Part shown: positions 8,351-16,325 of the stretch, in pieces
Numbering within the stretch: position 1 is the first letter of the stretch
Layout of the letters: every line of letters begins with the position of its first letter
DNA from: Sphingomonas albertensis
Lineage (GTDB): Bacteria; Pseudomonadota; Alphaproteobacteria; Sphingomonadales; Sphingomonadaceae
Reading direction: 5' to 3'
NCBI RefSeq assembly: GCF_014358075.1
Contig: NZ_JACONT010000005.1
Coordinates: 62,001 to 126,000 of the forward strand
DNA: 64,000 nucleotides
The notes under the pieces: model-generated
What the model saw: the letters and a program-made list of their open reading frames with translations, nothing else
Told to the model about the DNA's origin: nothing
The model's database searches: none
Made by a program: the position numbers and the translations under genes

Positions 8351-9463
8351 TTACGCCGCGCGTCGTGCCGCCAGTTCCGCCTTCCAGCCACGCGCGCGCC
8401 ACCACATGATCACGCCGGTCACCGCCAGCACGGCCGGCAATATCCCGCCGAGAAAGATGATCACCTGCCACAGCGCACCCATGTCGGTGCCGTCGTGGAT
8501 CCGCCGCATCCACCGCGCCACGCCGCCCTGAGGCCGCGCCGGCGCCGCGGTCGCGCCGCCGGTATCGTCGGCGATCTTCACCCCCACCGGCGTACCTCCG
8601 CGCGCGAACGCCACGGTCCAGTCCGCGCTCAGATCGGTCGGCCACGCGACGCTGCGCAAGGGTGCGCCCCCAGCCAACGCGCGCGCCTTGCCGATCGCCA
8701 CATCGAGCGGCTGCGCGGGTTTTTCCAGCGGTTTCGCACGCATCATCGCCCCGCGATCGGGACCGCCCCTCGGCCGCGAGGCCTCCCCCGTGATCTTCCC
8801 GAAGAATTGCGGGAACGAGATCCACGCCCCGGTCAGCGACAACACGAACAACGGCAGTGCGATCCAGAAGCCGAACAGGTGATGCAGGTTCGTATCGACG
8901 TCACGATGCCGCCGATACCGCAGCCCGCGCGTCAACTTGCCGATCGTCGGCCACCACAGCCACAGCCCGGTAAAGCACGACACCATCATCGCCACGCCGA
9001 TCCAGCCAACGATCGACCGCCCGACGCCGGGGAGTTGCAGGCTCCCGTGCAGCACGTGCAGGAACCGCACGAGCCCGCCGTTCGACGGCGAAACCTCCAG
9101 CACGCGCGCAGTCGGCGGATCGAGATACACCATCGTCCGCTGCGGTGGCCCCGGCTGCTTGGGCGCACTCCCCGCCGCCGCAGCCGCAATCACTACCGGG
9201 CCGCCATCCTCGGGCATCGTCAACTGCGCGATCCGCTCGCCATGCGCGAGCCGAGCCGCGGCCGCCGCGACATAGGCGTCAGGGCTGAGCATCGTCGCTC
9301 CCGACACCGCATAGCGACTCGGATCGACGATCCGGTCGAGCGCATCGTGCCACACCAGCGCCGCGCCGCTCAGCGACAGCGGAATGATCAGGATCGCCAG
9401 GATAAGCCCGATCCACTTGTGGACCTGGAACCACGCCCGTCGCATCGCCAGCTTGCTCATCAC
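8351..9463 (-). CDS. PepSY-domain inner-membrane protein
   Basis: A 370-residue membrane protein with about four transmembrane segments: near residues 15-40, 140-165, 190-215 and 325-355 (ending VTGVIMWWRAR). It opens RRAWFQVHKWIGLILAI, a typical PepSY_TM (PF03929) first helix with the HKW motif. PepSY_TM proteins are frequently tied to iron uptake and can be ferric-siderophore reductases; here that role is inferred from family only, because the neighbours are not iron genes. No partner gene is within an operon distance. Compare the second PepSY gene at 37793. Confidence 0.88.
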   Translation of the reverse strand: MMSKLAMRRAWFQVHKWIGLILAILIIPLSLSGAALVWHDALDRIVDPSRYAVSGATMLSPDAYVAAAAARLAHGERIAQLTMPEDGGPVVIAAAAAGSAPKQPGPPQRTMVYLDPPTARVLEVSPSNGGLVRFLHVLHGSLQLPGVGRSIVGWIGVAMMVSCFTGLWLWWPTIGKLTRGLRYRRHRDVDTNLHHLFGFWIALPLFVLSLTGAWISFPQFFGKITGEASRPRGGPDRGAMMRAKPLEKPAQPLDVAIGKARALAGGAPLRSVAWPTDLSADWTVAFARGGTPVGVKIADDTGGATAAPARPQGGVARWMRRIHDGTDMGALWQVIIFLGGILPAVLAVTGVIMWWRARGWKAELAARRAA

Positions 9464-9606
9464 TCGAATACTCCCTGTACGCCGAGCGTGGCACGACAGG
9501 CAGGCTCAAGTCCATTCGCCCGCACGCCGGGGGCTCTGTGAGCGAATGTGCAGCAGTATGAACGCGCGTGCAAATAGGGGCATCTTGCCCGCAACGCTTC
9601 AAGCGC

Positions 9607-9637
9607 TTGCCGCTCCCTGAAACCCAAGGAGCGGCAA
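9607..9637 (-). terminator. Hairpin after the OmpA-like gene
   Basis: A perfect 10-bp stem TTGCCGCTCC / GGAGCGGCAA with an 11-base loop, starting 9 bases past the stop codon of the OmpA-like gene. No strong U-run follows, so termination efficiency is uncertain. Confidence 0.6.
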
Positions 9638-9645
9638 GGTCGTCT

Positions 9646-10440
9646 TTAGAACCGATCCGCGCGCTGCCCCAGCAACGTCACCTCGACGCGGCGGTTGAGG
9701 CGCATGCCTGCTGCGGTCGCGTTGGTCGCGACCGGATCGCGCTCGCCGTGACCGACGACGCTGAAGCGGGCGCGGACGACGTCCATGTCGTCGAACGCCT
9801 GGCGGACGCTGGCTGCGCGGCGTTCGGACAGGTCCTGGTTGTGCGCGTCGGTGCCGCGCGAATCGGTGAAGCCGTCGATCGACACGCGGACGCCGGGGTT
9901 CGCGCGCAGATAGCGGGCGAGCGGGCGCAGTTTCTCGATCGCGCCGGGACGAAGCACGGCGCTGTCGGTGCGGAACAACACGTCCTCCTGCAGCGTCAGT
10001 GTCGCGCCGCGCGGTGTCTGGCGGAAGCCGTAGTTGCGCATTGCGCCGCGATCCCAGGTGGTCACGGTCTCGACCACGGTGGTGCCGCCACGGCCGCCAC
10101 GATAACCGCGCGGATCGCGGCCGTACGCGTCCCAGTCGAACCGGTCGCGGCGCGGACCGGCCAGCCGGGCGAATTCGCGGTTGGCGTCGTCGGCTTCCTG
10201 GCGGCTGATCCGGCCGTCGCCGTTCGCGTCGAAGTTCGGCATCACGAACGCACGGCCACGCGGTGTATTGCGAAGCTCGGGAAACAGGATCGGCACGCCG
10301 GCGCCGACCAGCCGATACCCAGGCCGGGTCCAGGGCGCCGTGCGCGGATCGAAGCGTGCCTGGCCCTGCGCCAGCGCAGGCGCGACGGTCGAGGTGGCCA
10401 TCAGGATGCCGAGGGCGGCGCGGGCAAGTTTATGGGACAT
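9646..10440 (-). CDS. OmpA-family protein with an EF-hand
   Basis: A 264-residue exported protein. A signal peptide (MSHKLARAALGILMATSTVAPALAQ region) is followed by a calcium-binding EF-hand loop DANGDGRISRQE near residue 70. Its C-terminal ~115 residues form an OmpA/MotB peptidoglycan-binding domain, with the hallmark FTDSRGTDAHNQDLSERRA and NRRVEVTL. The domain would bind meso-diaminopimelate in the cell wall from the periplasmic side. There is no beta-barrel, so it is likely a periplasmic or loosely outer-membrane-associated protein. Monocistronic, with a hairpin downstream. The EF-hand plus OmpA pairing is uncommon but seen in sphingomonads. Confidence 0.88.
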   Translation of the reverse strand: MSHKLARAALGILMATSTVAPALAQGQARFDPRTAPWTRPGYRLVGAGVPILFPELRNTPRGRAFVMPNFDANGDGRISRQEADDANREFARLAGPRRDRFDWDAYGRDPRGYRGGRGGTTVVETVTTWDRGAMRNYGFRQTPRGATLTLQEDVLFRTDSAVLRPGAIEKLRPLARYLRANPGVRVSIDGFTDSRGTDAHNQDLSERRAASVRQAFDDMDVVRARFSVVGHGERDPVATNATAAGMRLNRRVEVTLLGQRADRF

Positions 10441-10547
10441 CGTGTACTCTCCGTGATCTTCGATGGGACGGGCTCTGCCCGCGGCCGCTTGAACGCACAG
10501 TGACCTCGATTGACAGCCTGTGTTCAGCCGAAGATTATCTTTTTCTT

Positions 10548-11771
10548 TCAGTGGCTAATGTGGCCTACCGCGATCCGCGTCGCGCCGCTGTCGATCGCGT
10601 CGAACAGCGCATCTTCGGTGCCGGTCATCCACACCTGCCCGCGTCCCGACAGCCGCTCGAACAACGCCGCGCGCCGGGCCGGATCGAGATGTGCGGCGAC
10701 CTCGTCGAGCAGCAACACGGGCGACTGGCCGGTTCGCTCCGCCACCAGTTCGGCATGGGCGAGGACGATGCCGAGGAGGAGCGCCTTCTGCTCGCCGGTC
10801 GAGGCGAGCGAGGCGGCACGGGCTTTGTCGAGATGCGTGACCGCGAGGTCGACGCGGTGCGGACCGACGAGCGTGCGGCCGGCGGCGGCGTCGCGTGCGC
10901 GGCCCTGGGCGAGGTCGGCTTGGAGGCGGGTGGTGTCGCCGTTCCAGCCTTCGAGCGTGAGGCCGGCGCGGGGAAACGGGCCGTCGTCCTGATGCGCAAG
11001 CTTCGTGCCGAGCAGGGCGACGGTCTCGCGCCGGGCGGCGTCGACCGCAGCGCCGTGCTCGGCCATCTGCGCTTCGAGCGCGGAGAGCCAGTCGCCGTCG
11101 GGGCGGCCGTCGTCGGCGAGCAGGCGGTTTCGCGCGCGCATCGCCGCGTCGTAGCGGGCGGCGTGGTGCGCGTGGGCGGGGGCGAGGGCCAGCGTGAGGC
11201 GATCGAGGAAGCCTCGGCGTTCGCCCGCCGGGGCGACGAAGAGGCGGTCCATCGCGGGGGTGAGCCAGAGGATCGTGAGCCACTCGGCGAGCGCGTTGGC
11301 GATGGTGGTTGCGCCCTGGATGCGGACGATGCGGCGCTCGGGGGCGGAGGCCAGTGTGCCGGTGGCGACGTCGACTTCGCCGGCTGCGGGAGCGTCCCCC
11401 AACCGCACCTCTTCTAACTCCCCTTCCGCTTGCGGGAGGGGTCGGGGGAGGGGCGCGCTTTCCTCGACGCCGGACGCCAGTACGTACGTCGTGCCCGCCC
11501 CTGACCCCTCCCGCAAGCGGGAGGGGAATACTGTTGCGCGTTCCGGGAACAGCGTGGCGGCTACACCGAAGCCGCCTGCCCCGCCCTGCCGCGCCATCTC
11601 GCCCAGCGCGGCCCGGCGCAGTCCGCGACCCGGCGCGAGCAGCGATACCGCCTCCAGGATATTCGTTTTCCCTGCGCCATTCTCGCCGGTCAGCACGACG
11701 AACCCGGGCCCCGGCGTCAACGTCAGGTCGGCATGATTACGAAAATCGGTGAGGACGAGGCGCGAGAGCAT
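10548..11771 (-). CDS. recF: DNA replication and repair protein RecF, with an in-frame repeat insertion
   Basis: A 407-residue SMC-like ATPase that loads RecA at gaps through RecFOR. It begins [18 protein letters not shown], with the Walker [10 protein letters not shown] at residues 29-37 and the signature and Walker [16 protein letters not shown] near the C-terminus. E. coli RecF is 357 residues; the extra length is explained by roughly 40 residues (about 82-121, including [10 protein letters not shown] and [12 protein letters not shown]). A palindromic repeat that occurs elsewhere in the window as intergenic DNA encodes these residues. The insert lies after the Walker A region in a variable lobe and preserves the frame, so the protein may still work. 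It is transcribed alone, followed on the same strand by the OmpA-like gene. Confidence 0.94.
   Translation of the reverse strand: MLSRLVLTDFRNHADLTLTPGPGFVVLTGENGAGKTNILEAVSLLAPGRGLRRAALGEMARQGGAGGFGVAATLFPERATVFPSRLREGSGAGTTYVLASGVEESAPLPRPLPQAEGELEEVRLGDAPAAGEVDVATGTLASAPERRIVRIQGATTIANALAEWLTILWLTPAMDRLFVAPAGERRGFLDRLTLALAPAHAHHAARYDAAMRARNRLLADDGRPDGDWLSALEAQMAEHGAAVDAARRETVALLGTKLAHQDDGPFPRAGLTLEGWNGDTTRLQADLAQGRARDAAAGRTLVGPHRVDLAVTHLDKARAASLASTGEQKALLLGIVLAHAELVAERTGQSPVLLLDEVAAHLDPARRAALFERLSGRGQVWMTGTEDALFDAIDSGATRIAVGHISH
11418..11527. repeat. REPIN-like palindrome inside recF
   Basis: A ~110-bp inverted repeat: CTCCC-TTCCGCTTGCGGGAGGGG type arms at each end around a loop containing CGGACGCCAGTACGTACGTC. 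The same arms and the same loop core (one base different) occur as an intergenic element at 50208-50315. It is read through in frame by recF. Confidence 0.9.
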
Positions 11772-11835
11772 TGCACCGCCCTTAGCCGTAATTTTCGCCC
11801 CGCGTCAGCCTCAGACAGGCCCGCGCCAACCGCGC

Positions 11836-12645
11836 TCAGGCGGCGATCCGCTCCAGCACGGTCGCGGGCGCCGCCGCTGCGACCTCCGCCTTCTGCATGC
11901 TGAGATACGACGCGAGCGCCGGCCCGAGTTCGCGCTGCGCCCGCAGATACGCGACCGGCGTGACGATCCCGAGCCTCGCGCGCGCTGCGTCGAGCGGTTC
12001 GTGGAGGAGTTCGAGATAATCCTCGCCCGAAATCCACTTCGCCTTCCGCCCGTTGCGATAGCCTTCCCAGACCGCCTTCGCGAACAGCTTGCTCCCCGTA
12101 ACACGCATGCTCTTCAACGCCGCCGCCGAGCCGATCAGCGCCCAGCCGAGCCCGCCGACCTGCGCGTAACTGAACGCGACGAGTGCCGCTTCGCCCATGC
12201 TTTCGTCTGCCTTGTAGCCGGTCAGCACGTGCCAGATGTCGTGCGTGTCGCGCACCCGCCGGCCGAACCACGCATAGGGATGCGCCAGATCGTCCTCTGA
12301 CGGCACGAGCCGCGAAACCTCGACCAGTCCGTCCGCGGAATAGCCCGTCGTCTCGAGGAAAGTGCGATACGCCGCCCCGACCGTGCCGGGTGCAAAGCTC
12401 GCGACGAACGCGGGGTCGGAGAAACGCTGCGCCAGTTCGACGCGGTCATAGGCGATCCGCCCACCCTGCTCGGTGGCGATCAGCCGCGCGTAATTCATCG
12501 GCGCATTGCCGACGTTCAGCGCGCGCATGATCCGGAACACCTGCGTCGTGTCGTCGCCGTTCGCGAGCAATTTCTTGATCGCATCGAATGCGGTGCGCCA
12601 ATCGCGACGACCGGTCGTACCGGGAAACGGAGGAAGCTTCGCCAT
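11836..12645 (-). CDS. coq4: Coq4-family ubiquinone biosynthesis protein
   Basis: A 269-residue Coq4 homologue. The family metal-binding motif HDxxH is visible as DTHDIWHVLTGY (around residues 143-150), followed by an acidic residue in KADESMGE. Coq4 supports ubiquinone biosynthesis, and recent work assigns it to the C1 oxidative decarboxylation step. Alphaproteobacteria carrying Coq4 use it in place of other hydroxylases. It lies alone between recF and a toxin gene on the same strand. Upstream, an imperfect palindrome at 12661-12676 (CTGACA-TTGC-TGTTAG) may be an operator, with no regulator gene nearby. Confidence 0.88.
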   Translation of the reverse strand: MAKLPPFPGTTGRRDWRTAFDAIKKLLANGDDTTQVFRIMRALNVGNAPMNYARLIATEQGGRIAYDRVELAQRFSDPAFVASFAPGTVGAAYRTFLETTGYSADGLVEVSRLVPSEDDLAHPYAWFGRRVRDTHDIWHVLTGYKADESMGEAALVAFSYAQVGGLGWALIGSAAALKSMRVTGSKLFAKAVWEGYRNGRKAKWISGEDYLELLHEPLDAARARLGIVTPVAYLRAQRELGPALASYLSMQKAEVAAAAPATVLERIAA

Positions 12646-12660
12646 CGAGTCGACTCCTTA

Positions 12661-12676
12661 CTGACATTGCTGTTAG
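12661..12676. promoter_or_regulatory. Imperfect palindrome upstream of coq4
   Basis: CTGACATTGCTGTTAG is a 6-4-6 dyad with one mismatch, 15 bases before the coq4 start. Only the symmetry and position support an operator. Confidence 0.2.
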
Positions 12677-12697
12677 TAGTTAGTGAAGGGCGACGAG

Positions 12698-13126
12698 TCA
12701 ATCGACGACGGTATCTACTTCGACGCGCATTTCCGTAGCCGCTTGCGCAAGATCGTGATCGAGTGTCGCCAATGACCAGCCACGGTCCATGACAATGGCA
12801 AGATGAAGTGCATCGTCGGAGCGAAGTTTCAAATCACCGCGATCCATCAGGGTCGCCGCTCGCTCGAAATCGGTTGCCGTTACCGGCTCAACGCTCAGTT
12901 CTCCGGCGCAAAATCGTTGCCACGCCTTCACCACACCGTTCCAGCCAACGGTGTCGATGACGCCCAGTCGCCGTTTCATCGCGAGCGCCCCGGAAAACTC
13001 GGTGACGACCCAATGGCTGATCATCAAACCGTCAGTCTGTTGTGAGAGCCAAGCACGAACATGCTCGCTATGCGCCTCAGCCGTGAAGGCCGACACCATC
13101 ACCGCGGTGTCGCAGTAAAGGGTCAA
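12698..13126 (-). CDS. PIN-domain toxin, VapC family
   Basis: A 142-residue PIN-domain ribonuclease. The acidic metal-binding residues are all present: Asp6 (LYCDTA), Glu43 (VVTEFS), Asp105 (DDALHLA) and Asp123 (TLDHDLA). It starts with TTG at 13126, which overlaps the antitoxin stop codon (TTGA), the usual coupling in toxin-antitoxin operons. VapC toxins cleave tRNA or rRNA and are held inactive by the cognate antitoxin. Here the upstream antitoxin frame is broken (see 13123-13373) while the toxin looks complete, so either the toxin is poorly expressed, resisted, or the antitoxin frameshift is a sequence error. Confidence 0.88.
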   Translation of the reverse strand: MTLYCDTAVMVSAFTAEAHSEHVRAWLSQQTDGLMISHWVVTEFSGALAMKRRLGVIDTVGWNGVVKAWQRFCAGELSVEPVTATDFERAATLMDRGDLKLRSDDALHLAIVMDRGWSLATLDHDLAQAATEMRVEVDTVVD

Positions 13127-13373
13127 TACCGCGAGTCGTCACGCATCCGCCGGACGAGGTCACGTGCAGATGTCGGATCATAAGGCAGCGACTTCGCCAA
13201 CGCCTCCAAGGCGTGAACGTCGATGGGCTTGCGACGTGGCAGCGGCGGTGCCTCGGGGGTCACGCGGCGAAGGGTTGGCCGTTGCGGGTGATTTGGACGG
13301 CCTCGCCGGCCTCGAGCCGGTCGATGAGCGTGCCTAGCTCGTCTTTCAGATCAGCAATATTGATCGAGTCCAT
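13123..13373 (-). pseudogene. Phd/prevent-host-death type antitoxin, frameshifted
   Basis: From the ATG at 13373 the frame encodes 37 residues (MDSINIADLKDELGTLIDRL, then GEAVQITRNGQPFAA) and stops at 13260. This is the N-terminal DNA-binding half of a Phd/YefM-like antitoxin, whose family core is close to G-E-x-V-x-I-T-R-N-G-x-P. In the next frame the sequence continues VTPEAPPLPRRKPIDVHALE and ends RRMRDDSRY at a TGA overlapping the toxin start; this matches the C-terminal toxin-binding tail of such antitoxins. Inserting one C in GCCGCG near 13263-13268 would join the halves as NGQPFARVTPEAPP. So a one-base deletion (or a base-calling error) splits it. Confidence 0.8.
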
Positions 13374-13382
13374 GATCCGGCT

Positions 13383-13423
13383 CCTGCCTGCCGCTCCGCG
13401 TATAACACGGAGCGGCAGGCAGG
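13383..13423 (-). terminator. Strong hairpin after dnaN
   Basis: A perfect 16-bp stem, CCTGCCTGCCGCTCCG with its exact complement, around a 9-base loop (CGTATAACA), beginning 7 bases past the dnaN stop. There is no U-run. It also separates dnaN from the toxin-antitoxin promoter region. Confidence 0.75.
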
Positions 13424-13429
13424 ACCGAA

Positions 13430-14548
13430 TCAGACTCGCATCGGCATCAGCACGTACAGCGCCGGCGACTTGTCGTTCTCGCGGATCAGCGTCGGGGCGG
13501 CGGCGTCGGCGAGGTGCACCTCGACCATGTCGCCGTCGATCTGCGCGAGGATGTCCATCAGGTAGCGGCTGTTGAAGCCGATCTCGAACGGGAGCGCGAC
13601 GTAATCACCGGGGACTTCTTCCGCCGCGGTGCCGTTCTCGGGCGATGTGACCGACAGCGTGATCTTGTCGCGGTCGAGTGCCATCTTCACGGCCCGCGTT
13701 TTTTCGGTCGCGATGGTCGAGACGCGGTCGACGCCTTCCATGAAGCTCTTCGGGTCGATCTTCAGGATCTTGTCGTTGCCGGTCGGGATCACGCGGCTGT
13801 AATCGGGGAAGGTGCCGTCGATCAGCTTCGAGGTCAGAATCGCTTGGCCGAGGTCGAAGCGGATCTTGGTCGGCGACAGCGACACGCCGACCGAGCCGTC
13901 GACCTCGTCGAGCAGTTTCCGCAATTCACCGATGCATTTGCGCGGCACGATCACGTCGGGCATCGATTCGGCACCCTCCGGACGCGGCAACGTGACGCGC
14001 GCGAGGCGATGGCCGTCGGTCGCGGCGGCCTTCAGCACCGGGTTCGAGCTGTCGCCGTCGGCGACGTGCAGGAAGATGCCGTTGAGGTAATAGCGCGTCT
14101 CTTCGGTCGAGATCGCGAAGCGCGTCTTGTCGATGATCTGCTTGAGCGTCTCGGCGGGCAGTTCGAACTGGGTAGGCAGTTCGCCTTCCGCGATCACCGG
14201 GAAATCGTCGCGCGGCAGCGTGCCGAGCGAGAAGCGCGCGCGGCCTGCGACGATGCTCATCCGGCCTTCCGACGCGGCGAGCTGGACCTGCGAGCCTTCC
14301 GGCAGCTTGCGCGCGATGTCGAACAGCGTGTGCGCGGACACGGTGGTCGCGCCGGGCTGGTCGACCGCCGCCGCGATCGATTCGTTGATCTGCAAGTCCA
14401 GGTCGGTCGCCATCAGCTTGAGCGTGCCCTCGGCGGTCGCCTCGATCAGCACGTTCGACAGGATGGGGATGGTGTTGCGCCGCTCCACCACGGACTGGAC
14501 ATGGCTCAGCCCCTTGAGGAGCGTTGCGCGTTCGATCGTCGCCTTCAT
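13430..14548 (-). CDS. dnaN: DNA polymerase III beta subunit (sliding clamp)
   Basis: A 372-residue clamp, the usual length, that tethers DNA polymerase III to DNA as a ring dimer. The start at 14548 (MKATIERATLLKGLSHVQ) matches the conserved clamp N-terminus; the open frame upstream adds 15 unrelated residues. Recognisable stretches include SVVERRNTIPILSNVL, ATDGHRLARV and the C-terminal LYVLMPMRV that forms part of the partner-binding pocket. In many bacteria dnaN follows dnaA and precedes recF; here coq4 and a toxin-antitoxin pair sit between dnaN and recF, and dnaA is absent. Confidence 0.97.
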   Translation of the reverse strand: MKATIERATLLKGLSHVQSVVERRNTIPILSNVLIEATAEGTLKLMATDLDLQINESIAAAVDQPGATTVSAHTLFDIARKLPEGSQVQLAASEGRMSIVAGRARFSLGTLPRDDFPVIAEGELPTQFELPAETLKQIIDKTRFAISTEETRYYLNGIFLHVADGDSSNPVLKAAATDGHRLARVTLPRPEGAESMPDVIVPRKCIGELRKLLDEVDGSVGVSLSPTKIRFDLGQAILTSKLIDGTFPDYSRVIPTGNDKILKIDPKSFMEGVDRVSTIATEKTRAVKMALDRDKITLSVTSPENGTAAEEVPGDYVALPFEIGFNSRYLMDILAQIDGDMVEVHLADAAAPTLIRENDKSPALYVLMPMRV

Positions 14549-14618
14549 CAAATTTCCCCCCGCCGCCACAGCCGGACTCGGGGCTGGGGGCAATCCGCAG
14601 ATGGCTTACCCAACAACA

Positions 14619-14646
14619 AAGGGTCGGAGCAAGCGCCCCGACCCTT
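14619..14646 (-). terminator. Terminator after the outer-membrane barrel gene
   Basis: Read on the minus strand, AAGGGTCGG / CCGACCCTT pair as a 9-bp stem followed by TGTTGTT. It lies 46 bases after the stop of the gene at 14692 and just upstream of dnaN, insulating the two. Confidence 0.65.
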
Positions 14647-14691
14647 CTTTGATCACGGTAAACGTCGCGTTAAAACGCGCGCACCGTTCGA

Positions 14692-15345
14692 TCAGAAGCG
14701 GAAGCCGTAGCTGGCGACCACCTGGTGGCGATCCGTGTCGACGTCGAATCGGCCGCTGGTGCCGCCGGTCGCATAGTCGATGTTGCTGCGCTCGTACTTC
14801 GAATAGCGATATTCGAGCTTGGCATAGCTGTTCGGACCGACCGCGTGCTCGGCACCGGCCCCGACGCGCCAGCCATCGAGATTGAAATCGGTGTCGGTCG
14901 TCTGGTTGGTGTCGCCGGCGAGCACGTTCAGCTTGGCATTGGTGTAGCCGCCCTTGACGTACAGCATCGTCGTCGGTGCGACGACATAGCCCGCGCGCGC
15001 GCCGACATAGATATCGCGGCCCTGCTTGACGCGACCGAAGCCGAAGTCGCTGGTATAGTCGTTGCGGTCGCTCTTCGAGGTCGATCCGGTCAGTTCGGCC
15101 TCTGCACCGAGCACGAAGTTGTTCGACATGGCGATGTCATAGCCGATACCGCCGCCGTACAGCAGGCCGTCGATCTTCTGGTCGTCGCGCCCGTTGTTGT
15201 TGGACACGCTGCTGCCGGCGCCGGTGTGGTCGTAGCCGAGCGTGGCCTCGACGCGGGGGCCGGTGAAGGTCGGGTTGGTCTGTGCGAGGGCGGGTGCTGC
15301 TACTGCGGTGGTGGCGAGCAGCGAGACGGCGATAAGCGTACGCAT
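14692..15345 (-). CDS. Small outer-membrane beta-barrel protein
   Basis: A 217-residue protein with a cleavable signal peptide (MRTLIAVSLLATTAVAAPALAQ). It is followed by alternating amphipathic strands and a C-terminal SYGFRF ending in phenylalanine, the BAM recognition signature. Size and pattern fit the 8-stranded OmpA-like/Omp25 porin-family barrels (PF13505). Such proteins stabilise the outer membrane or act as adhesins; substrate or partner cannot be told. Its own promoter is implied by a 140-base gap to the divergent phosphatase gene. Confidence 0.87.
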   Translation of the reverse strand: MRTLIAVSLLATTAVAAPALAQTNPTFTGPRVEATLGYDHTGAGSSVSNNNGRDDQKIDGLLYGGGIGYDIAMSNNFVLGAEAELTGSTSKSDRNDYTSDFGFGRVKQGRDIYVGARAGYVVAPTTMLYVKGGYTNAKLNVLAGDTNQTTDTDFNLDGWRVGAGAEHAVGPNSYAKLEYRYSKYERSNIDYATGGTSGRFDVDTDRHQVVASYGFRF

Positions 15346-15485
15346 TGGGGTTACTCCTTACTATCTGGTCACCCCAAAACGCGGGGTGGACCGCTCCAAT
15401 GGACCAACCGCCGGAGCGTTGCATGAACCCCAGATAAACACGGAAATCCGTTGCTTTTGCGCCACAGGGGGTTGAAACGCGGGCT

Positions 15486-16169
15486 ATGATTCCAAGCCAA
15501 CGGCAGGGTGACGCCGACGCCCGTTCAAGCGCTACTCCACACCCACGCAAGGGTCGGGATTTCGTCGCGCGGCACGGCGAAACCGTGTTCAATGCCGCGC
15601 ACCGGTTGCAGGGAGATGCCGCGCATACGCCTTTGACGCGGGCGGGCTTCGCCCAGGCGGACGAGCTTGGGCGGGCGTTGCGCGGGTTGCTGGGGGCGAA
15701 GCCGGCGCTGGCGCTGTGGGCGTCGCCGACGGGTCGCGCGTTGCAGACGCTGGCGGTGATCTGCGAGCATCTGGAACTCGACTGGCATGGTGCGCGGACC
15801 GATCCGCGGTTGGTCGAGATCGACATGGGGTCCTGGGGCGGACGCTATTACGCGGACGTGATCGACGAGGTCGGGCCGGTGATGCTGCCGGGCGGTACGC
15901 TCAAGCCTGCGCCGGATGGCGAGACCTATGCTCAAATAGCCTCTCGTGTGAGCGGGTGGCTTGCCGAGACGGGGGAGGATACCGGCGACCGGCTGGTCAT
16001 CATGCACGGGATTTCGAGTCGCGTGATGCTCGGCGTGATGACCGGGGCGGCGGTCGATCCGATACTGGGTGCGCCTGTCGCGAAGGGGTTGCCGCAGGGG
16101 TCGGTGACGCTGGTCGAGAGCGGCCGGGCCACCGTCCCGCATCTGGGTACGGGATTCGCGCCGGCGTGA
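15486..16169 (+). CDS. Histidine phosphatase (phosphoglycerate mutase-like) family protein
   Basis: A 227-residue protein of the branch-1 histidine phosphatase superfamily. The phosphohistidine motif VARHGETVFNAA is at about residues 27-38, the conserved second Arg in SPTGRALQTL, and the second catalytic His in VIMHGISSR. Family members dephosphorylate small phosphorylated metabolites or act as mutases; the substrate here is unknown. The first ~25 residues (before RHGET) are poorly conserved-looking, so an internal start is possible. Monocistronic, divergent from the barrel gene, with a repeat downstream. Confidence 0.87.
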   Translation: MIPSQRQGDADARSSATPHPRKGRDFVARHGETVFNAAHRLQGDAAHTPLTRAGFAQADELGRALRGLLGAKPALALWASPTGRALQTLAVICEHLELDWHGARTDPRLVEIDMGSWGGRYYADVIDEVGPVMLPGGTLKPAPDGETYAQIASRVSGWLAETGEDTGDRLVIMHGISSRVMLGVMTGAAVDPILGAPVAKGLPQGSVTLVESGRATVPHLGTGFAPA

Positions 16170-16217
16170 GACTTGGTTGGCTCCAAGGCCTCAAACCGCG
16201 GCTGCGAACCTCTAACG

Positions 16218-16325
16218 CCCTCCCTGAATGGGAGGGTTTGGGGGTGGGGCGGCTTCCGCATGGTCGGACCGCTAGGGCTCAGATGCGCCGATCCACCCCC
16301 TGCCGCCCCCTTCCAGGGAAAGGGG
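16218..16325. repeat. REPIN-like repeat (GGGAGGG-TTTGGGGGTGGG family)
   Basis: Inverted arms CTCCCTGAATGGGAGGG..GGGGGTGGGG and CCACCCCCTGCC..CCCTTCCAGGGAAAGGGG surround a ~45-base loop. Related elements are at 21891-22003 and 41657-41767. The start codon of the next gene (16283) lies inside it. Confidence 0.8.

Noticed and set aside
13383..14700. Replication origin near dnaN
   Set aside because: No cluster of DnaA boxes or AT-rich stretch and no dnaA gene nearby.
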